Counted from the first letter of the stretch, positions 1-7,701 are shown. The stretch: DNA of 53,250 bases from an uncultured Oscillospiraceae bacterium (GCA_934597255.1 CAKTQV010000015.1:1-53250), one strand, 5' to 3'. The notes: generated from the letters alone by a model not told the origin. Program-made: numbers and translations.

Positions 1-304
1 ACTTCTCCCAGTCCTTGACCTCCTGAATCTCATCGAAAAAGAGGTAGACCTTGCCGCCGATCTCCTTGGCGCGTTTGCTGATCTCGTCGTGCAGCGCCTG
101 CGCGGTTTGCAGGTGGGAATAGCTCATATCTTCAAAATTGATGGAGATAAACTGCGTCGGGCTGACACCGGACTCCATGAGTTCCTGCTTGATCAGCTCC
201 AACATGACCGACTTCCCGCAGCGGCGGATACCGGTCATGACTTTGATCAGTTCCGTTCCGATAAATGGACGGATGCGGTTCATATACAGTTCGCGTTTGA
301 TCAT
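1..304 (-). CDS. AAA ATPase of the ATP-binding/DUF4143 type (N-terminal part only)
   Basis: Reading leftward from an ATG at 304-302, the frame stays open to the window edge, so only about the first 101 residues are present. They show a Walker A motif GIRRCGKS (about residues 24-31) and a Walker B stretch VYLFFDEIQEV near residue 90. This pattern is typical of the AAA_14/DUF4143 ATP-binding proteins, single-copy P-loop proteins common in gut Clostridia whose cellular role is poorly defined. A purine-rich site (GAAAGGGGG) and a good promoter at 336-364 support the start. The DUF4143 C-terminal half lies outside the window, so whether the gene is intact cannot be judged. Base composition is lower in GC than most of the window. 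Confidence 0.82.
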   Translation of the reverse strand, partial: MIKRELYMNRIRPFIGTELIKVMTGIRRCGKSVMLELIKQELMESGVSPTQFISINFEDMSYSHLQTAQALHDEISKRAKEIGGKVYLFFDEIQEVKDWEK

Positions 305-335
305 AACTCTAAGCCCCCTTTCCGTGGCTGACTAT

Positions 336-364
336 AGTATAGCACACTTACAGGTGAATCTCAA
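336..364 (-). promoter_or_regulatory. Sigma-A type promoter of the AAA ATPase
   Basis: On the minus strand, TTGAGA (364-359) and TATACT (341-336) are separated by 17 bp, about 30 nt upstream of the ATPase start codon. Confidence 0.65.
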
Positions 365-790
365 TGTCGAAATTGCTAATTTATAAGTTATAACTGATAA
401 AATGCAAAACTCGACCAAATATTTAAGATAAGAAATTGAATTTTCATGAAGCCGTAAACCCCTTCGGGCTCGCAGAGATTTTGGACAAAAGAGCTTGAAA
501 TCAGGCAGGAAAGAATCAGCGCTTGCCTGACTCATGAAGTATTTGTTGTCTGCGTGTATGGATCACACCGTTCCACGCTTCACCGCATCGTGCAGCCGGT
601 GCGCGGCTTCGCGTGACCTTTTGCGGTTTGGCTGGTCGTCGTCCGATTCCGCGAAGTGCAAAGGCGCGTCCTGTGTACAGGGCTAAGACTGATTCGGAGT
701 TGTTGACAAGAATGGATTTGTTCATAATACCATGCTATAATTTATTAAATGGAATAGGCTGATAAATCAGAATTTGGTGGAGGGGAACAA
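365..790. other. Gene-free stretch upstream of the EFR1 gene
   Basis: I see no convincing gene here. An Arg/Ala-rich open frame on the minus strand (516-725) has no ribosome site and looks non-coding, although its composition differs from the flanks and it could be a dispersed repeat. A TATAAT at 736-741 and a TTGACA at 703-708 lie upstream of the EFR1 gene but are 27 bp apart, too far to form one promoter. The TATAAT is the more likely -10 element. Confidence 0.4.
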
Positions 791-1534
791 ATGATTCTTT
801 ATTTTTCTGCGACAGGAAACTGTAAATATGTTGCGGCTCGGCTTATACAGTCTGAGAAACAAGAGCTGCTGTCCATTGTGGATTGTGTTCGGAATGACCA
901 ATACACATTTTCCAATAAAACGATCGGAATCATCTCACCCACTTATGATTGGGGGCTGCCGAGTATTGTAAAAGAATTTCTTGAAAAAGCATCTTTTCAA
1001 ACAGAATACTTGTACTATATCGCCACTTATGGGACAACGCCCGGTGCATCTGGCGCAATAGCAAACAAGGCAATTCGCGGTCGAAAAATAGATGCCTACT
1101 ATTCTGTTCAAATGGCAGATACATGGACTCCTATCTTTGACCTTTCCACCCCGGAAAAAGTTGCTAAGTACACCAAAAACACCGAGCCCGAAATCAGCCG
1201 CATTATCCGCAGCGTCAAAGAACGCAATAAGAACCGTTATATGTCGCCTCGCACCCCGGCTTTCATTACTGAATGGATTGCCGAACCAATTTATAACAGA
1301 AAAGTACGGCGCACTATAAACTTTCGTGTAGAGGACACTTGTGTCGGATGTGGTCTGTGCGCCAGAAAGTGTCCTGTGCAGGCCATTGAAATGCAAGACA
1401 AGCGACCTGTCTGGGTCAAGAGTAAATGCGTGATGTGTCTCGGCTGCCTGCACCGCTGCCCGAAGTTTGCCATTCAGTACGGCAAAAACACCAAGAAGCA
1501 TGGGCAGTACACAAATCCGAATGTTACGGTATAA
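791..1534 (+). CDS. EFR1-family flavodoxin/ferredoxin fusion protein
   Basis: This 247-residue protein joins a flavodoxin-like N-terminal domain (phosphate loop FSATGN at about 5-10, and ISPTYDWGLP near 49-58) to a C-terminal 2x[4Fe-4S] ferredoxin. The clusters are bound by C184, C187, C190, C194 and by C213, C216, C219, C223. The architecture is that of the EFR1 family, probable cytoplasmic electron carriers of anaerobes; the redox partner is unknown. The start follows GGTGGAGGGGAAC with good spacing. It appears to stand alone. Its GC is lower than that of the amidohydrolase that follows, so the two probably have different histories. Confidence 0.88.
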   Translation: MILYFSATGNCKYVAARLIQSEKQELLSIVDCVRNDQYTFSNKTIGIISPTYDWGLPSIVKEFLEKASFQTEYLYYIATYGTTPGASGAIANKAIRGRKIDAYYSVQMADTWTPIFDLSTPEKVAKYTKNTEPEISRIIRSVKERNKNRYMSPRTPAFITEWIAEPIYNRKVRRTINFRVEDTCVGCGLCARKCPVQAIEMQDKRPVWVKSKCVMCLGCLHRCPKFAIQYGKNTKKHGQYTNPNVTV

Positions 1535-2006
1535 ATTCCATCCTGTAATCATCTGTCAAAAACCACAAAAGCGCCCCGCGCCATGCGTCCTGTAAACGCA
1601 CGGTGCGGGGTTCTCTGTAACTCCTGATAATCCTGCTGGAAGCCTTTGGTGCAAAATCAAGCAGAAAATGAAACAGCCATCGGCATATCCGTTGGGCAGC
1701 CATGCCGATGGCTGTGTGCTTCATCCGAATTTTTACTCGATTTTGGAAGTCCGCAGCCGTGCGTCATTTTCGCGCCTGCGATCCGATTTTCCATTCCTTC
1801 AGTGTCTCGCGTTTTCCGGCATATTTATAACCTCAGCGCAGCGTCTGCCCGCTTCGGGGACGTCGTTCCGAAGCTCACGCAGCGCTTCCGGCAGGCGCTA
1901 CCCGCCGACAGGAGGATCGCCCTTCTCTTGCGGAACGGTCTGAAATGTGCTACCATCAGTCCCATCGAGAGAACCGCCGCATCCGCGGCGAAAGGAGCGG
2001 GAAACC
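1535..2006. other. Gene-free stretch with two hairpins
   Basis: No supported gene. A long imperfect hairpin at 1574-1610 (9-bp GC-rich outer stem, 5-bp inner stem) lies 40 nt after the EFR1 stop. It lacks a good T-tract on the plus strand but has T-rich sequence on its minus-strand side. A second perfect inverted repeat is at 1674-1714. Open frames crossing 1646-2143 use unlikely codons and end inside the amidohydrolase gene. Confidence 0.4.
1674..1714. repeat. Perfect 12-bp inverted repeat
   Basis: CAGCCATCGGCA (1674-1685) and its exact reverse complement (1703-1714) enclose a 17-nt loop. There is no T-tract next to it, so it is not an obvious terminator. Its function is unknown. Confidence 0.6.
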
Positions 2007-3299
2007 ATGAAATACGCCTATCGCAGCGCCCATCTGCTGGACGGCACCCGGGACATGCTGCCCCGGGATGGCCTGGCGGTCCTGACGGACGGCGAGACCA
2101 TTGTGGGCATCGTCCCGGAGGAGAGCATTCCGACGGGCTTTGAGCCTGTAGACCTGGAGGGCAAGTACCTGATGCCGGGGCTTATCAACCTCCATGTCCA
2201 CTTGGCGGGCAACGGCAAGCCCCAGAAGAAGCAGCGGGACAACGAGAAGCTGGTCCGCCGCCTGATGGGCACCGGCCTCTCCCGGGCGGCGGCCTACCGG
2301 GTGGTAGCGGGCTTTGCCAGGCTGGAGGTCATGAGCGGCGTCACTACCATCCGCACCGTGGGCGGTCTGGGGAACTTCGATACCCGCCTCCGGGACGAGA
2401 TCGCCGCCGGAAAGAGACCCGGCCCCCGCATCCTGGCCGCCAACGAGGGCATTTCCGTCCCCGGCGGGCACATGGCGGGCTCCGTCGCCGTGGCGGCGAA
2501 GGACATCCCCCAGGCCCTCCGTCAGGTGGACCGGGCGAAGGAGCAGGGCGTGAACCTCATCAAGCTGATGATCACCGGCGGCGTCCTGGACGCCAGGGCC
2601 AGGGGCGTCCCCGGGGAGCTGAAAATGCCGCCGGAGATGGTGAAGGCCGTCTGCGACCGGGCCCACAGCCTGGGCTTCCCCGTGGCCGCCCATGTGGAGT
2701 CCACTGAGGGCGTCCGGGTGGCGCTGGAGAACGGCGTGGACTCCATCGAGCACGGGGCGAAGCTGGATGAGCATCTTATCCGCCTCTTCCGGGACCGGGG
2801 CGCCTGCCTCTGCACGACCCTTTCCCCGGCCCTGCCCTACGCCCTCTTCGACCGCTCCGTCACCAACGCCACCGAGGTGGAGCAGTTCAACGGCAACGTG
2901 GTCTTCGAGGGCATCATCGCCTGCGCCAGGGCGGCCCTGGAAAACGACATTCCCGTGGTCCTGGGCAATGATGTGGGCTGCCCCTGGATCACCCAGTACG
3001 ACTTCTGGCGGGAACTGTGCTACTTCCGGAAGTATGTGGGCGTCTCCAACGCCTTCGCCCTCCACACCGCCACGGGCCGGGCCGCGGAGGTCATGGGCCT
3101 CGGCGCCGTCACCGGCACCATCGAGGCGGGCAAATGCGCCGATCTGATCGTGACCCGGGAGGACTCTCTGGCGGATCTCCGGGCCCTGCGGAACATCGAC
3201 CTGGTGGTGGCCCGGGGCCGCCGCTATGATGCCCCCCAGGTGAGGCACAACGCCCTGGTCACGGCGGAGCTGGACAAGTTTCTGCCCGGAAACGACTGA
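2007..3299 (+). CDS. Amidohydrolase family protein (imidazolonepropionase/prolidase-like)
   Basis: This 430-residue metal-dependent hydrolase belongs to the amidohydrolase superfamily. Visible metal and catalytic residues are HVH (H63, H65), a candidate carboxylated lysine K186 in LIKLMITGG, H229 in AAHVES, H249 in SIEHG, and D322 in LGNDVG. The C-terminal GTIEAGKCADLIV is the usual beta-sandwich signature. Relatives act on cyclic amides or on Xaa-Pro type dipeptides, but the substrate cannot be read from the sequence. There is no signal peptide, so it should be cytoplasmic. I chose the ATG at 2007, preceded by AAAGGAG (1991-1997), over an upstream in-frame ATG at 1947 that has no ribosome site. 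Codons are strongly C/G-ending compared with the gene on its left. Confidence 0.85.
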   Translation: MKYAYRSAHLLDGTRDMLPRDGLAVLTDGETIVGIVPEESIPTGFEPVDLEGKYLMPGLINLHVHLAGNGKPQKKQRDNEKLVRRLMGTGLSRAAAYRVVAGFARLEVMSGVTTIRTVGGLGNFDTRLRDEIAAGKRPGPRILAANEGISVPGGHMAGSVAVAAKDIPQALRQVDRAKEQGVNLIKLMITGGVLDARARGVPGELKMPPEMVKAVCDRAHSLGFPVAAHVESTEGVRVALENGVDSIEHGAKLDEHLIRLFRDRGACLCTTLSPALPYALFDRSVTNATEVEQFNGNVVFEGIIACARAALENDIPVVLGNDVGCPWITQYDFWRELCYFRKYVGVSNAFALHTATGRAAEVMGLGAVTGTIEAGKCADLIVTREDSLADLRALRNIDLVVARGRRYDAPQVRHNALVTAELDKFLPGND

Positions 3300-3510
3300 G
3301 ATCTTATTCCCGCGCAGAAGTTTTGCGACGCGCAGGAGAGCCGCCTTATCCTCCGCAGAGCGGCGAAGAAAGCGCTTGACGAACGGACGCTGAAAAAGCG
3401 GCCCTGCAGCGCAGGGCGCAGCCGGACGGGAACCGTTCGATCAAAGGTTTGGGGCAGCACCTGCTGCTCCCTCTAAGAAGTATGGATGGTTCAACATCGC
3501 GTCACTATTG
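3300..3510. other. Intergenic stretch before a terminator hairpin
   Basis: No gene or clear signal is visible between the amidohydrolase stop and the hairpin at 3511. The segment could be the outer flank of the IS200/IS605 remnant that follows. Confidence 0.3.
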
Positions 3511-3543
3511 CAGGCAGCCGCTGGACGCGGCTGCCTGTTTTTT
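3511..3543 (+). terminator. Perfect hairpin with T-tract
   Basis: An 11-bp perfect stem (3511-3521 with 3527-3537), a 5-nt loop and six Ts follow on the plus strand. It can end the amidohydrolase transcript. It also lies 10 nt beyond the stop of the decayed IS200/IS605 transposase, where such elements carry subterminal palindromes, so it may be the element's end hairpin. Confidence 0.7.
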
Positions 3544-3552
3544 GGCCTTATT

Positions 3553-3726
3553 TCATTTTTCACTCGTAAACGGGTCGCAGAGCTCTTTCAGCGATACCCG
3601 GCCGCTGGTACCGTCATCCTCCAACGGATTTCGGATGTGGTCCTGTATCATTCTCTCGTTCTTCCCTGCCGCATCCACATGGCAGCCTCTGCGCCAAAAG
3701 GCCTGACTTCCACACCCGTGCTTCCG
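3553..3726 (-). pseudogene. Remnant of an IS200/IS605-family TnpA transposase (C-terminal tail)
   Basis: The minus-strand frame ending at 3553 encodes about 57 residues resembling the last part of Y1-type TnpA proteins: HGCGSQAFWRRGCHVDAAGK, then IQDHIRNPLEDD, then SLKELCDPFTS. Family members typically read ..G.RAFW.RGYYVDTVGKN...I..YI..Q...D......DPF.G. The N-terminal catalytic HUH domain is missing; sequence upstream of 3753 is the MATE gene. This is therefore a truncated, inactive relic. The identification rests on recalled family motifs. Confidence 0.65.
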
Positions 3727-3752
3727 ATTCGCGTCGGCCGCCGCGGCTTTTT

Positions 3753-5159
3753 TCACGCGCCCTTTTCCCCGGCCGCGCCCAGCTCCCGATAGGTCCGCCG
3801 GAGAATGTACACGGCGATGAAAAACGTGAGAACATCCGACACCGGCATGGAATACAGTACACCGTCCAAACCGAAGAACACCGGCAGCAGCAGGGCAAAG
3901 CCAACACCGAACACCACCTCACGGAACATGGACAGCAGCGTGGATGCCATCGCTTTGCCGACTGCCTGCAGGAAGATAAAGCACGCCTTGTTGACGCAGG
4001 CCAGCACCATCATGCACAGATAGGTGCGGAACGCCTTAATAGCAAAGTCCGTATAGTAGCTGCTCTCATTGGCAGCACCGAAAATGGCGATGAGCTGCCG
4101 GGGGAAGCCCTCCGCCAGCACCAGCGCCGCCGCACCCACCAGTGCTTCGGCAATCAGCAGCCTGGTGAACAATTCCCGGACGCGCAGCTTCTTCTCCGCG
4201 CCCATGTTGTAGCCCACGATGGGGATGCAGCCTGCCGCCATACCCACCACGATGGAAATGACGATCTGGAAGAACTTCATCACGATGCCCACCACCGCCA
4301 TGGGGATCTGCGCGTATTGCGCCTGCCCGAACACGGCGTCCAGCGCGCCATATTTGCGGAGTATATTGTTGATGGCCACCATGGCCGCCACCAGACTGAT
4401 CTGCGAAAGAAAACTGGTGATCCCCAGCGTCAGCATCCGTCCGCAGACACTTCCCCGCAGGGCATAATCGCCGGATGCAGGCTTGATGATTTTCATGTTC
4501 AGCAGATACCACACAGCAAGGAACGCTGTTGCCATCTGGCCGATGACCGTGGCGACAGCCGCGCCCATCATGCCCCATTGGAAGAGAAAGATGAAGATGG
4601 GGTCAAGAATAATGTTGATCACAGCACCCGCCAGTGTGGAGATCATGGCAAACTTGGGATTTCCGTCTGCACGAATGATCGGGTTCATAGCCTGACCAAA
4701 CATATAAAACGGGATGCCCAGCGTGATATAGAAGAAATACTCCTGCGAGTGATGGAAAGTTTCTTCGTTGACCGTTCCGCCGAACATGGCGATGATGCCG
4801 TCCGCAAAAATGAGGTATACTGCCGTCAGAACAAGGCTGCCGGCAATAATCAGCACGACGGCATTGCCCACGCTGCGCTTTGCCCTTTCCGTCTCGTTTC
4901 TGCCCAGCGCCATACTGACAAAGGCGCAGCAGCCGTCGCCTACCATGACGGCGACGGCCAGTGCCACGACGGTCAGCGGGAAAACGACCGTGTTGGCCGC
5001 ATTGCCGTAGGAGCCGAGGTAGCTGGCGTTCGCAATAAAGATCTGGTCAACGATGTTATAGAGTGCGCCCACCAGCAGCGAGATGATGCAGGGGACGGCG
5101 TACTGCCGCATGAGCTTTCCGATACGCTCCGTCCCCAAGAACTGATTTCCGGTATCCAT
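3753..5159 (-). CDS. MATE family multidrug/cation exporter
   Basis: This 468-residue polytopic membrane protein fits the MATE family (about 450-470 residues, 12 helices). It begins MDTGNQFLGTERIGKLM and continues with VPCIISLLVGALYNIVDQIF, a signature of the Clostridial NorM/DinF-like MATE branch. Such proteins export cationic drugs or metabolites using an ion gradient. I chose the ATG at 5159, preceded by AAGGGTG. The frame stays open upstream to about 5312, but that region consists of two hairpins and is better read as a leader. The promoter at 5325-5353 and the two hairpins between it and the gene suggest attenuation control. A transposase relic abuts the stop codon. Confidence 0.88.
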   Translation of the reverse strand: MDTGNQFLGTERIGKLMRQYAVPCIISLLVGALYNIVDQIFIANASYLGSYGNAANTVVFPLTVVALAVAVMVGDGCCAFVSMALGRNETERAKRSVGNAVVLIIAGSLVLTAVYLIFADGIIAMFGGTVNEETFHHSQEYFFYITLGIPFYMFGQAMNPIIRADGNPKFAMISTLAGAVINIILDPIFIFLFQWGMMGAAVATVIGQMATAFLAVWYLLNMKIIKPASGDYALRGSVCGRMLTLGITSFLSQISLVAAMVAINNILRKYGALDAVFGQAQYAQIPMAVVGIVMKFFQIVISIVVGMAAGCIPIVGYNMGAEKKLRVRELFTRLLIAEALVGAAALVLAEGFPRQLIAIFGAANESSYYTDFAIKAFRTYLCMMVLACVNKACFIFLQAVGKAMASTLLSMFREVVFGVGFALLLPVFFGLDGVLYSMPVSDVLTFFIAVYILRRTYRELGAAGEKGA

Positions 5160-5185
5160 TCCATTCACCCTTCTTTTCAAAAATA

Positions 5186-5226
5186 AGAAATGCGTAAGCC
5201 CACGAAATCTGGGCTTACGCATTTCT
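5186..5226 (-). promoter_or_regulatory. Second leader hairpin of the MATE gene (17-bp perfect stem)
   Basis: 5186-5202 and 5210-5226 are exact reverse complements around a 7-nt loop. On the minus strand the stem is followed by TTATTTTTG, and the ribosome site lies about 15 nt further on. The position and shape fit a second attenuator. An alternative is a hairpin that hides or exposes the ribosome site. Confidence 0.65.
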
Positions 5227-5264
5227 GCTGCACGATTTTTGTATGAACTTTTCCCCATTTCCGC

Positions 5265-5315
5265 AAAAACGTGCGGCGTTTCTGCAACCGGATTTACGCA
5301 GAAACGCCACACGTT
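5265..5315 (-). terminator. First leader hairpin of the MATE gene (terminator-like)
   Basis: 5268-5285 and 5298-5315 form an 18-bp stem with one mismatch (G-U in RNA) around a 12-nt loop. On the minus strand it is followed by TTTTT. It starts only about 10 nt downstream of the MATE -10 box, so it would be the first structure in the transcript. It could also stop read-through from the aldo/keto reductase gene, which ends at 5361. Confidence 0.75.
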
Positions 5316-5324
5316 GTGGGATAT

Positions 5325-5353
5325 ATTATAGCAAATTGTCCTTCGGTTTTCAA
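5325..5353 (-). promoter_or_regulatory. Strong sigma-A promoter of the MATE gene
   Basis: On the minus strand TTGAAA (5353-5348) and TATAAT (5330-5325) are spaced by 17 bp. It sits between the reductase stop codon and the two leader hairpins, giving a leader of about 160 nt. Confidence 0.75.
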
Positions 5354-5360
5354 AGCCTTT

Positions 5361-6230
5361 TTACGCCAGCGGCTTGCCGCTGAAAACCGGGAAGATGTTG
5401 AACTCGCCATAGTCCCGCAGGCGCTCTACGCGCCGCAGCGTCTCCATATCCTCGTCGGAGATGGCGAAATCAATCGCGGCGTTGCTGTGCATGTGCGCGG
5501 GGTTCGCGGTCTTCGGCAGAGCGACCGCGCCGAGCTGCACGGCATAGCGAACGCACAGCTGCGCCGGGCTGACGCCGTACTTCGACGCCATCGCCGCGAT
5601 GTCGAGGTTTTTCAGCGCCTCGCCGTGCGCGATGGGCGAATACGCCTCGATCTGGATCTCCTGCTCGCGGCAGAAGTCGAGCAGCGCCGCGTCCGTGCAG
5701 CCGATATGCAGCAGGATCTGGTTGACCATCGGCTTTACGCGGCAGTCCGCGAGCAGGTTCTCAAGATCGTCGCGCAGGAAATTCGACACGCCGATCACAC
5801 GCACCTTTCCCGCCGCCTGCGCGTCCTCGAGCGCGCGCCAGACGGCGCGGTTCTCCTCGAAGTAGCGCTTCTCCGCGCGGAAGCCGCTCCACGGCTGGGG
5901 CGAGTGGATGATCATCTGGTCGAGATAGTCGAGTCCCATCTTTTCGAGCGTCTCGTCGATGGAGCGCGCGGCCTCGTCATACGTCTTCAGCTCCGCCGCT
6001 ACCTTGCTGGCGACGAACAGCTCCCCGCGCGCAAGGCCGCAGCCGCGCACGCCCTCGCCCACGCCGCGCTCGTTGCCGTAGGCCTGCGCCGTGTCGATCA
6101 GGCGATAGCCCAGCTGCACCGCGTCGCGGACGGCCTGCGCCGCCGCGCCGTCCTCAATGAACCAGGTACCCAGCCCCAGCTTCGGGATGCGCACACCGTT
6201 TGAAAGGGTATAGCTTTCCTGCAAAATCAT
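5361..6230 (-). CDS. Aldo/keto reductase
   Basis: This 289-residue NAD(P)H-dependent aldo/keto reductase has the catalytic tetrad D46, Y51, K76 and H109 in the usual contexts (RLIDTAQAYGNE, ASKV, IIHSP). GVSNF near 147-151 is also typical. It reduces aldehydes or ketones in the cytoplasm; the physiological substrate is not evident. It is the last gene of a three-gene operon and its start overlaps the decarboxylase-like gene by 4 nt (ATGA). The MerR-type operator at 7121-7151 should control the set, which suggests induction by a reactive aldehyde, quinone or other stress compound. Confidence 0.92.
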   Translation of the reverse strand: MILQESYTLSNGVRIPKLGLGTWFIEDGAAAQAVRDAVQLGYRLIDTAQAYGNERGVGEGVRGCGLARGELFVASKVAAELKTYDEAARSIDETLEKMGLDYLDQMIIHSPQPWSGFRAEKRYFEENRAVWRALEDAQAAGKVRVIGVSNFLRDDLENLLADCRVKPMVNQILLHIGCTDAALLDFCREQEIQIEAYSPIAHGEALKNLDIAAMASKYGVSPAQLCVRYAVQLGAVALPKTANPAHMHSNAAIDFAISDEDMETLRRVERLRDYGEFNIFPVFSGKPLA

Positions 6231-6562
6231 GCTTCATCCTCCCCGCTCCATATCTCTTTGGCCATGCGGAACACGGCCCACGCCTTCGGCCAGCCGCAGT
6301 AAAAAGCCGCATGGGTCACGATCTCCGCGATCTCATCCTTCGTAATGCCGTTTTTCTTCGCCTCCGTCAGATGATAGCGGAAGCTCTCGTCCGTCAGCCC
6401 CTGCGCCATCAGCGCCACGACCGTGACGAGCGAGCGGTCGCGCAGCGACAGCTTGTCCTCCCGGCTCCACACCTCGCCGAACAGGACGTCGTCGTTCAGC
6501 TCCGCAAATTTCGGGGCGAATTTTCCCAGGGCATCCCGCCCCGCCGTCTGTTTTACCGCCAT
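6227..6562 (-). CDS. Carboxymuconolactone decarboxylase family protein
   Basis: This 111-residue protein is at the typical length of the CMD/AhpD-like fold. SLRDRSLVTVVALMAQG (about 39-55) and HAAFYCGWPKAW (about 84-95) match the YurZ/CMD branch. It lacks the CxxC pair of AhpD peroxidases, so a peroxidase role is unlikely. It may act as a decarboxylase or isomerase, or in quinone or aldehyde stress. It lies between a cupin gene and an aldo/keto reductase, a neighbourhood common in Firmicutes where these genes follow a MerR regulator. Start: ATG at 6562 after GGAGGAGCGCGGAA. Confidence 0.88.
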   Translation of the reverse strand: MAVKQTAGRDALGKFAPKFAELNDDVLFGEVWSREDKLSLRDRSLVTVVALMAQGLTDESFRYHLTEAKKNGITKDEIAEIVTHAAFYCGWPKAWAVFRMAKEIWSGEDEA

Positions 6563-6577
6563 TTCCGCGCTCCTCCT

Positions 6578-7009
6578 TTACAGCTTTGCGTATTCTTCGC
6601 CGCTCACCGGCTCAAGCCACTCGTTCCGGCATCCCTCGCCGGGCACCTCCACGGCGATGTGGCTGAACCAGCTGTCCTTTTTCGCGCCGTGCCAGTGCTT
6701 GACGTTCGCGGGGATCATAACAACGCTCCCCTCGCTCAGGCTGACGGGTGCCTTCCCTTCCTCCTGATACCAGCCCTCGCCCGCCGTGCACAGCAGAAGC
6801 TGGCCGCCGCCCTTTTCGGCGTGATGGATGTGCCAGTTGTTGCGGCAGCCCGGCTCAAAGGTCACGTTGGCCGCGAAAAGCCCGCCCGCCGGGTCGGTCA
6901 GGGGATGGAGAAACGACTCTCCGATAAAATACGCCGCATACGCCGTGTTGGGCGCCCCGGTCCCGAAGCGGTTCGCTCTTTCAAAAGCCTCCCGGTTTTC
7001 GTATTTCAT
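6578..7009 (-). CDS. Cupin domain protein
   Basis: This 143-residue single-domain cupin has motif 1 around WHIHHAEKGGGQ (H60, H62 and H63 as candidate metal ligands) and motif 2 around PANVKHWHGA (H105, H107). It is probably a cytoplasmic metal-binding enzyme or sensor; the reaction is unknown. It is the first gene of the cupin-CMD-reductase operon. The leader of about 110 nt runs back to the MerR-type promoter. The ATG at 7009 is preceded by GGGAGG. Confidence 0.87.
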   Translation of the reverse strand: MKYENREAFERANRFGTGAPNTAYAAYFIGESFLHPLTDPAGGLFAANVTFEPGCRNNWHIHHAEKGGGQLLLCTAGEGWYQEEGKAPVSLSEGSVVMIPANVKHWHGAKKDSWFSHIAVEVPGEGCRNEWLEPVSGEEYAKL

Positions 7010-7120
7010 GATAAACGCCTCCCAATAAAAATAAACTTCAGACAGCCGCCGGCCGTCCTCCCCGCGCCGCGCTTGACAGGCGGCGGCGCGGGCCGTATAG
7101 TTTTCTTAAAGTTCATGTAT

Positions 7121-7151
7121 ACTCTACAACTTAAAGCATGCTTCAAGTCAA
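7121..7151 (-). promoter_or_regulatory. MerR-type promoter/operator with 19-bp spacer
   Basis: On the minus strand TTGACT (7151-7146) and TAGAGT (7126-7121) are 19 bp apart, the over-long spacer that MerR proteins untwist. The spacer region carries a near-perfect 20-bp palindrome at 7129-7148 with the centre GCATGC. It lies between the cupin operon and the divergent merR gene and so probably serves both. Confidence 0.8.
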
Positions 7152-7183
7152 GAGCTTTTTTCAAATTTTCGGAGGGGATAAAA

Positions 7184-7666
7184 ATGGTCTATACGGTAGG
7201 CGAAACGGCAAAGCTTCTGGAGGTTCCCGCCTCCACGCTCCGGTACTACGACAAGGAGGGGCTGCTCCCCTTCGTGGAGCGTTCGTCCGGCGGCATACGG
7301 ATGTTCCGGGAATCGGATTTTGAGTGGCTGCAGATCATCGGCTGCATGAAAAAGGCGGGCATGTCCATCCGCGACATCCGGAAATACATCGAGCTGGCCC
7401 TGCAGGGCGACGATACCATCGACACGCGGCTGGAAATGTTCCGGCGGCAGCGGGAGACGCTGAAGCGGCAGCTCGAGGAAATGCAGCGCACGCTGGAGAC
7501 CGTGGAATACAAGTGCTGGTTCTACGAGACCGCAAAGGCCGCCGGGACCGTGGACGCGCCGAAAGGCATGGCCGACAGCGAGATGCCCGCCCGCTTCCGC
7601 GCCATACGCCGCCAGCTCGCTGCCGCGCCGGGGCAGGCCGACGCGCCGGCCGCGCAGGCCGGATAA
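7184..7666 (+). CDS. MerR family transcriptional regulator
   Basis: This 160-residue regulator starts with the MerR winged helix: VYTVGETAKLLEVPASTLRY, then YDKEGLLPFVERSSGGIRMF. An effector or dimerisation helix follows (about 75-125, LEMFRRQRETLKRQLEEMQ). It has no cysteine arrangement suggesting metal sensing. It should control the divergent cupin-CMD-reductase operon and itself through the operator at 7121-7151. The ATG at 7184 follows GGAGGGG. The longer frame upstream (from 6200) is antisense to the cupin gene and is not real. Confidence 0.9.
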   Translation: MVYTVGETAKLLEVPASTLRYYDKEGLLPFVERSSGGIRMFRESDFEWLQIIGCMKKAGMSIRDIRKYIELALQGDDTIDTRLEMFRRQRETLKRQLEEMQRTLETVEYKCWFYETAKAAGTVDAPKGMADSEMPARFRAIRRQLAAAPGQADAPAAQAG

Positions 7667-7701
7667 ACCGCGCACACGCCGGCTTTTCCCATTTTTCGCC
7701 C

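Noticed and set aside
1956..3248. A 430-codon minus-strand frame opposite the amidohydrolase
   Set aside because: The plus strand encodes all amidohydrolase metal residues. The minus frame is Gly/His/Ala-rich and has no homology signature.
5186..5315. Guanidine-II (mini-ykkC) riboswitch upstream of the MATE gene
   Set aside because: That class has two short hairpins with ACGR loops. The hairpins here have 17-18 bp stems with loops GATTTCG and a 12-nt loop, so they do not match.
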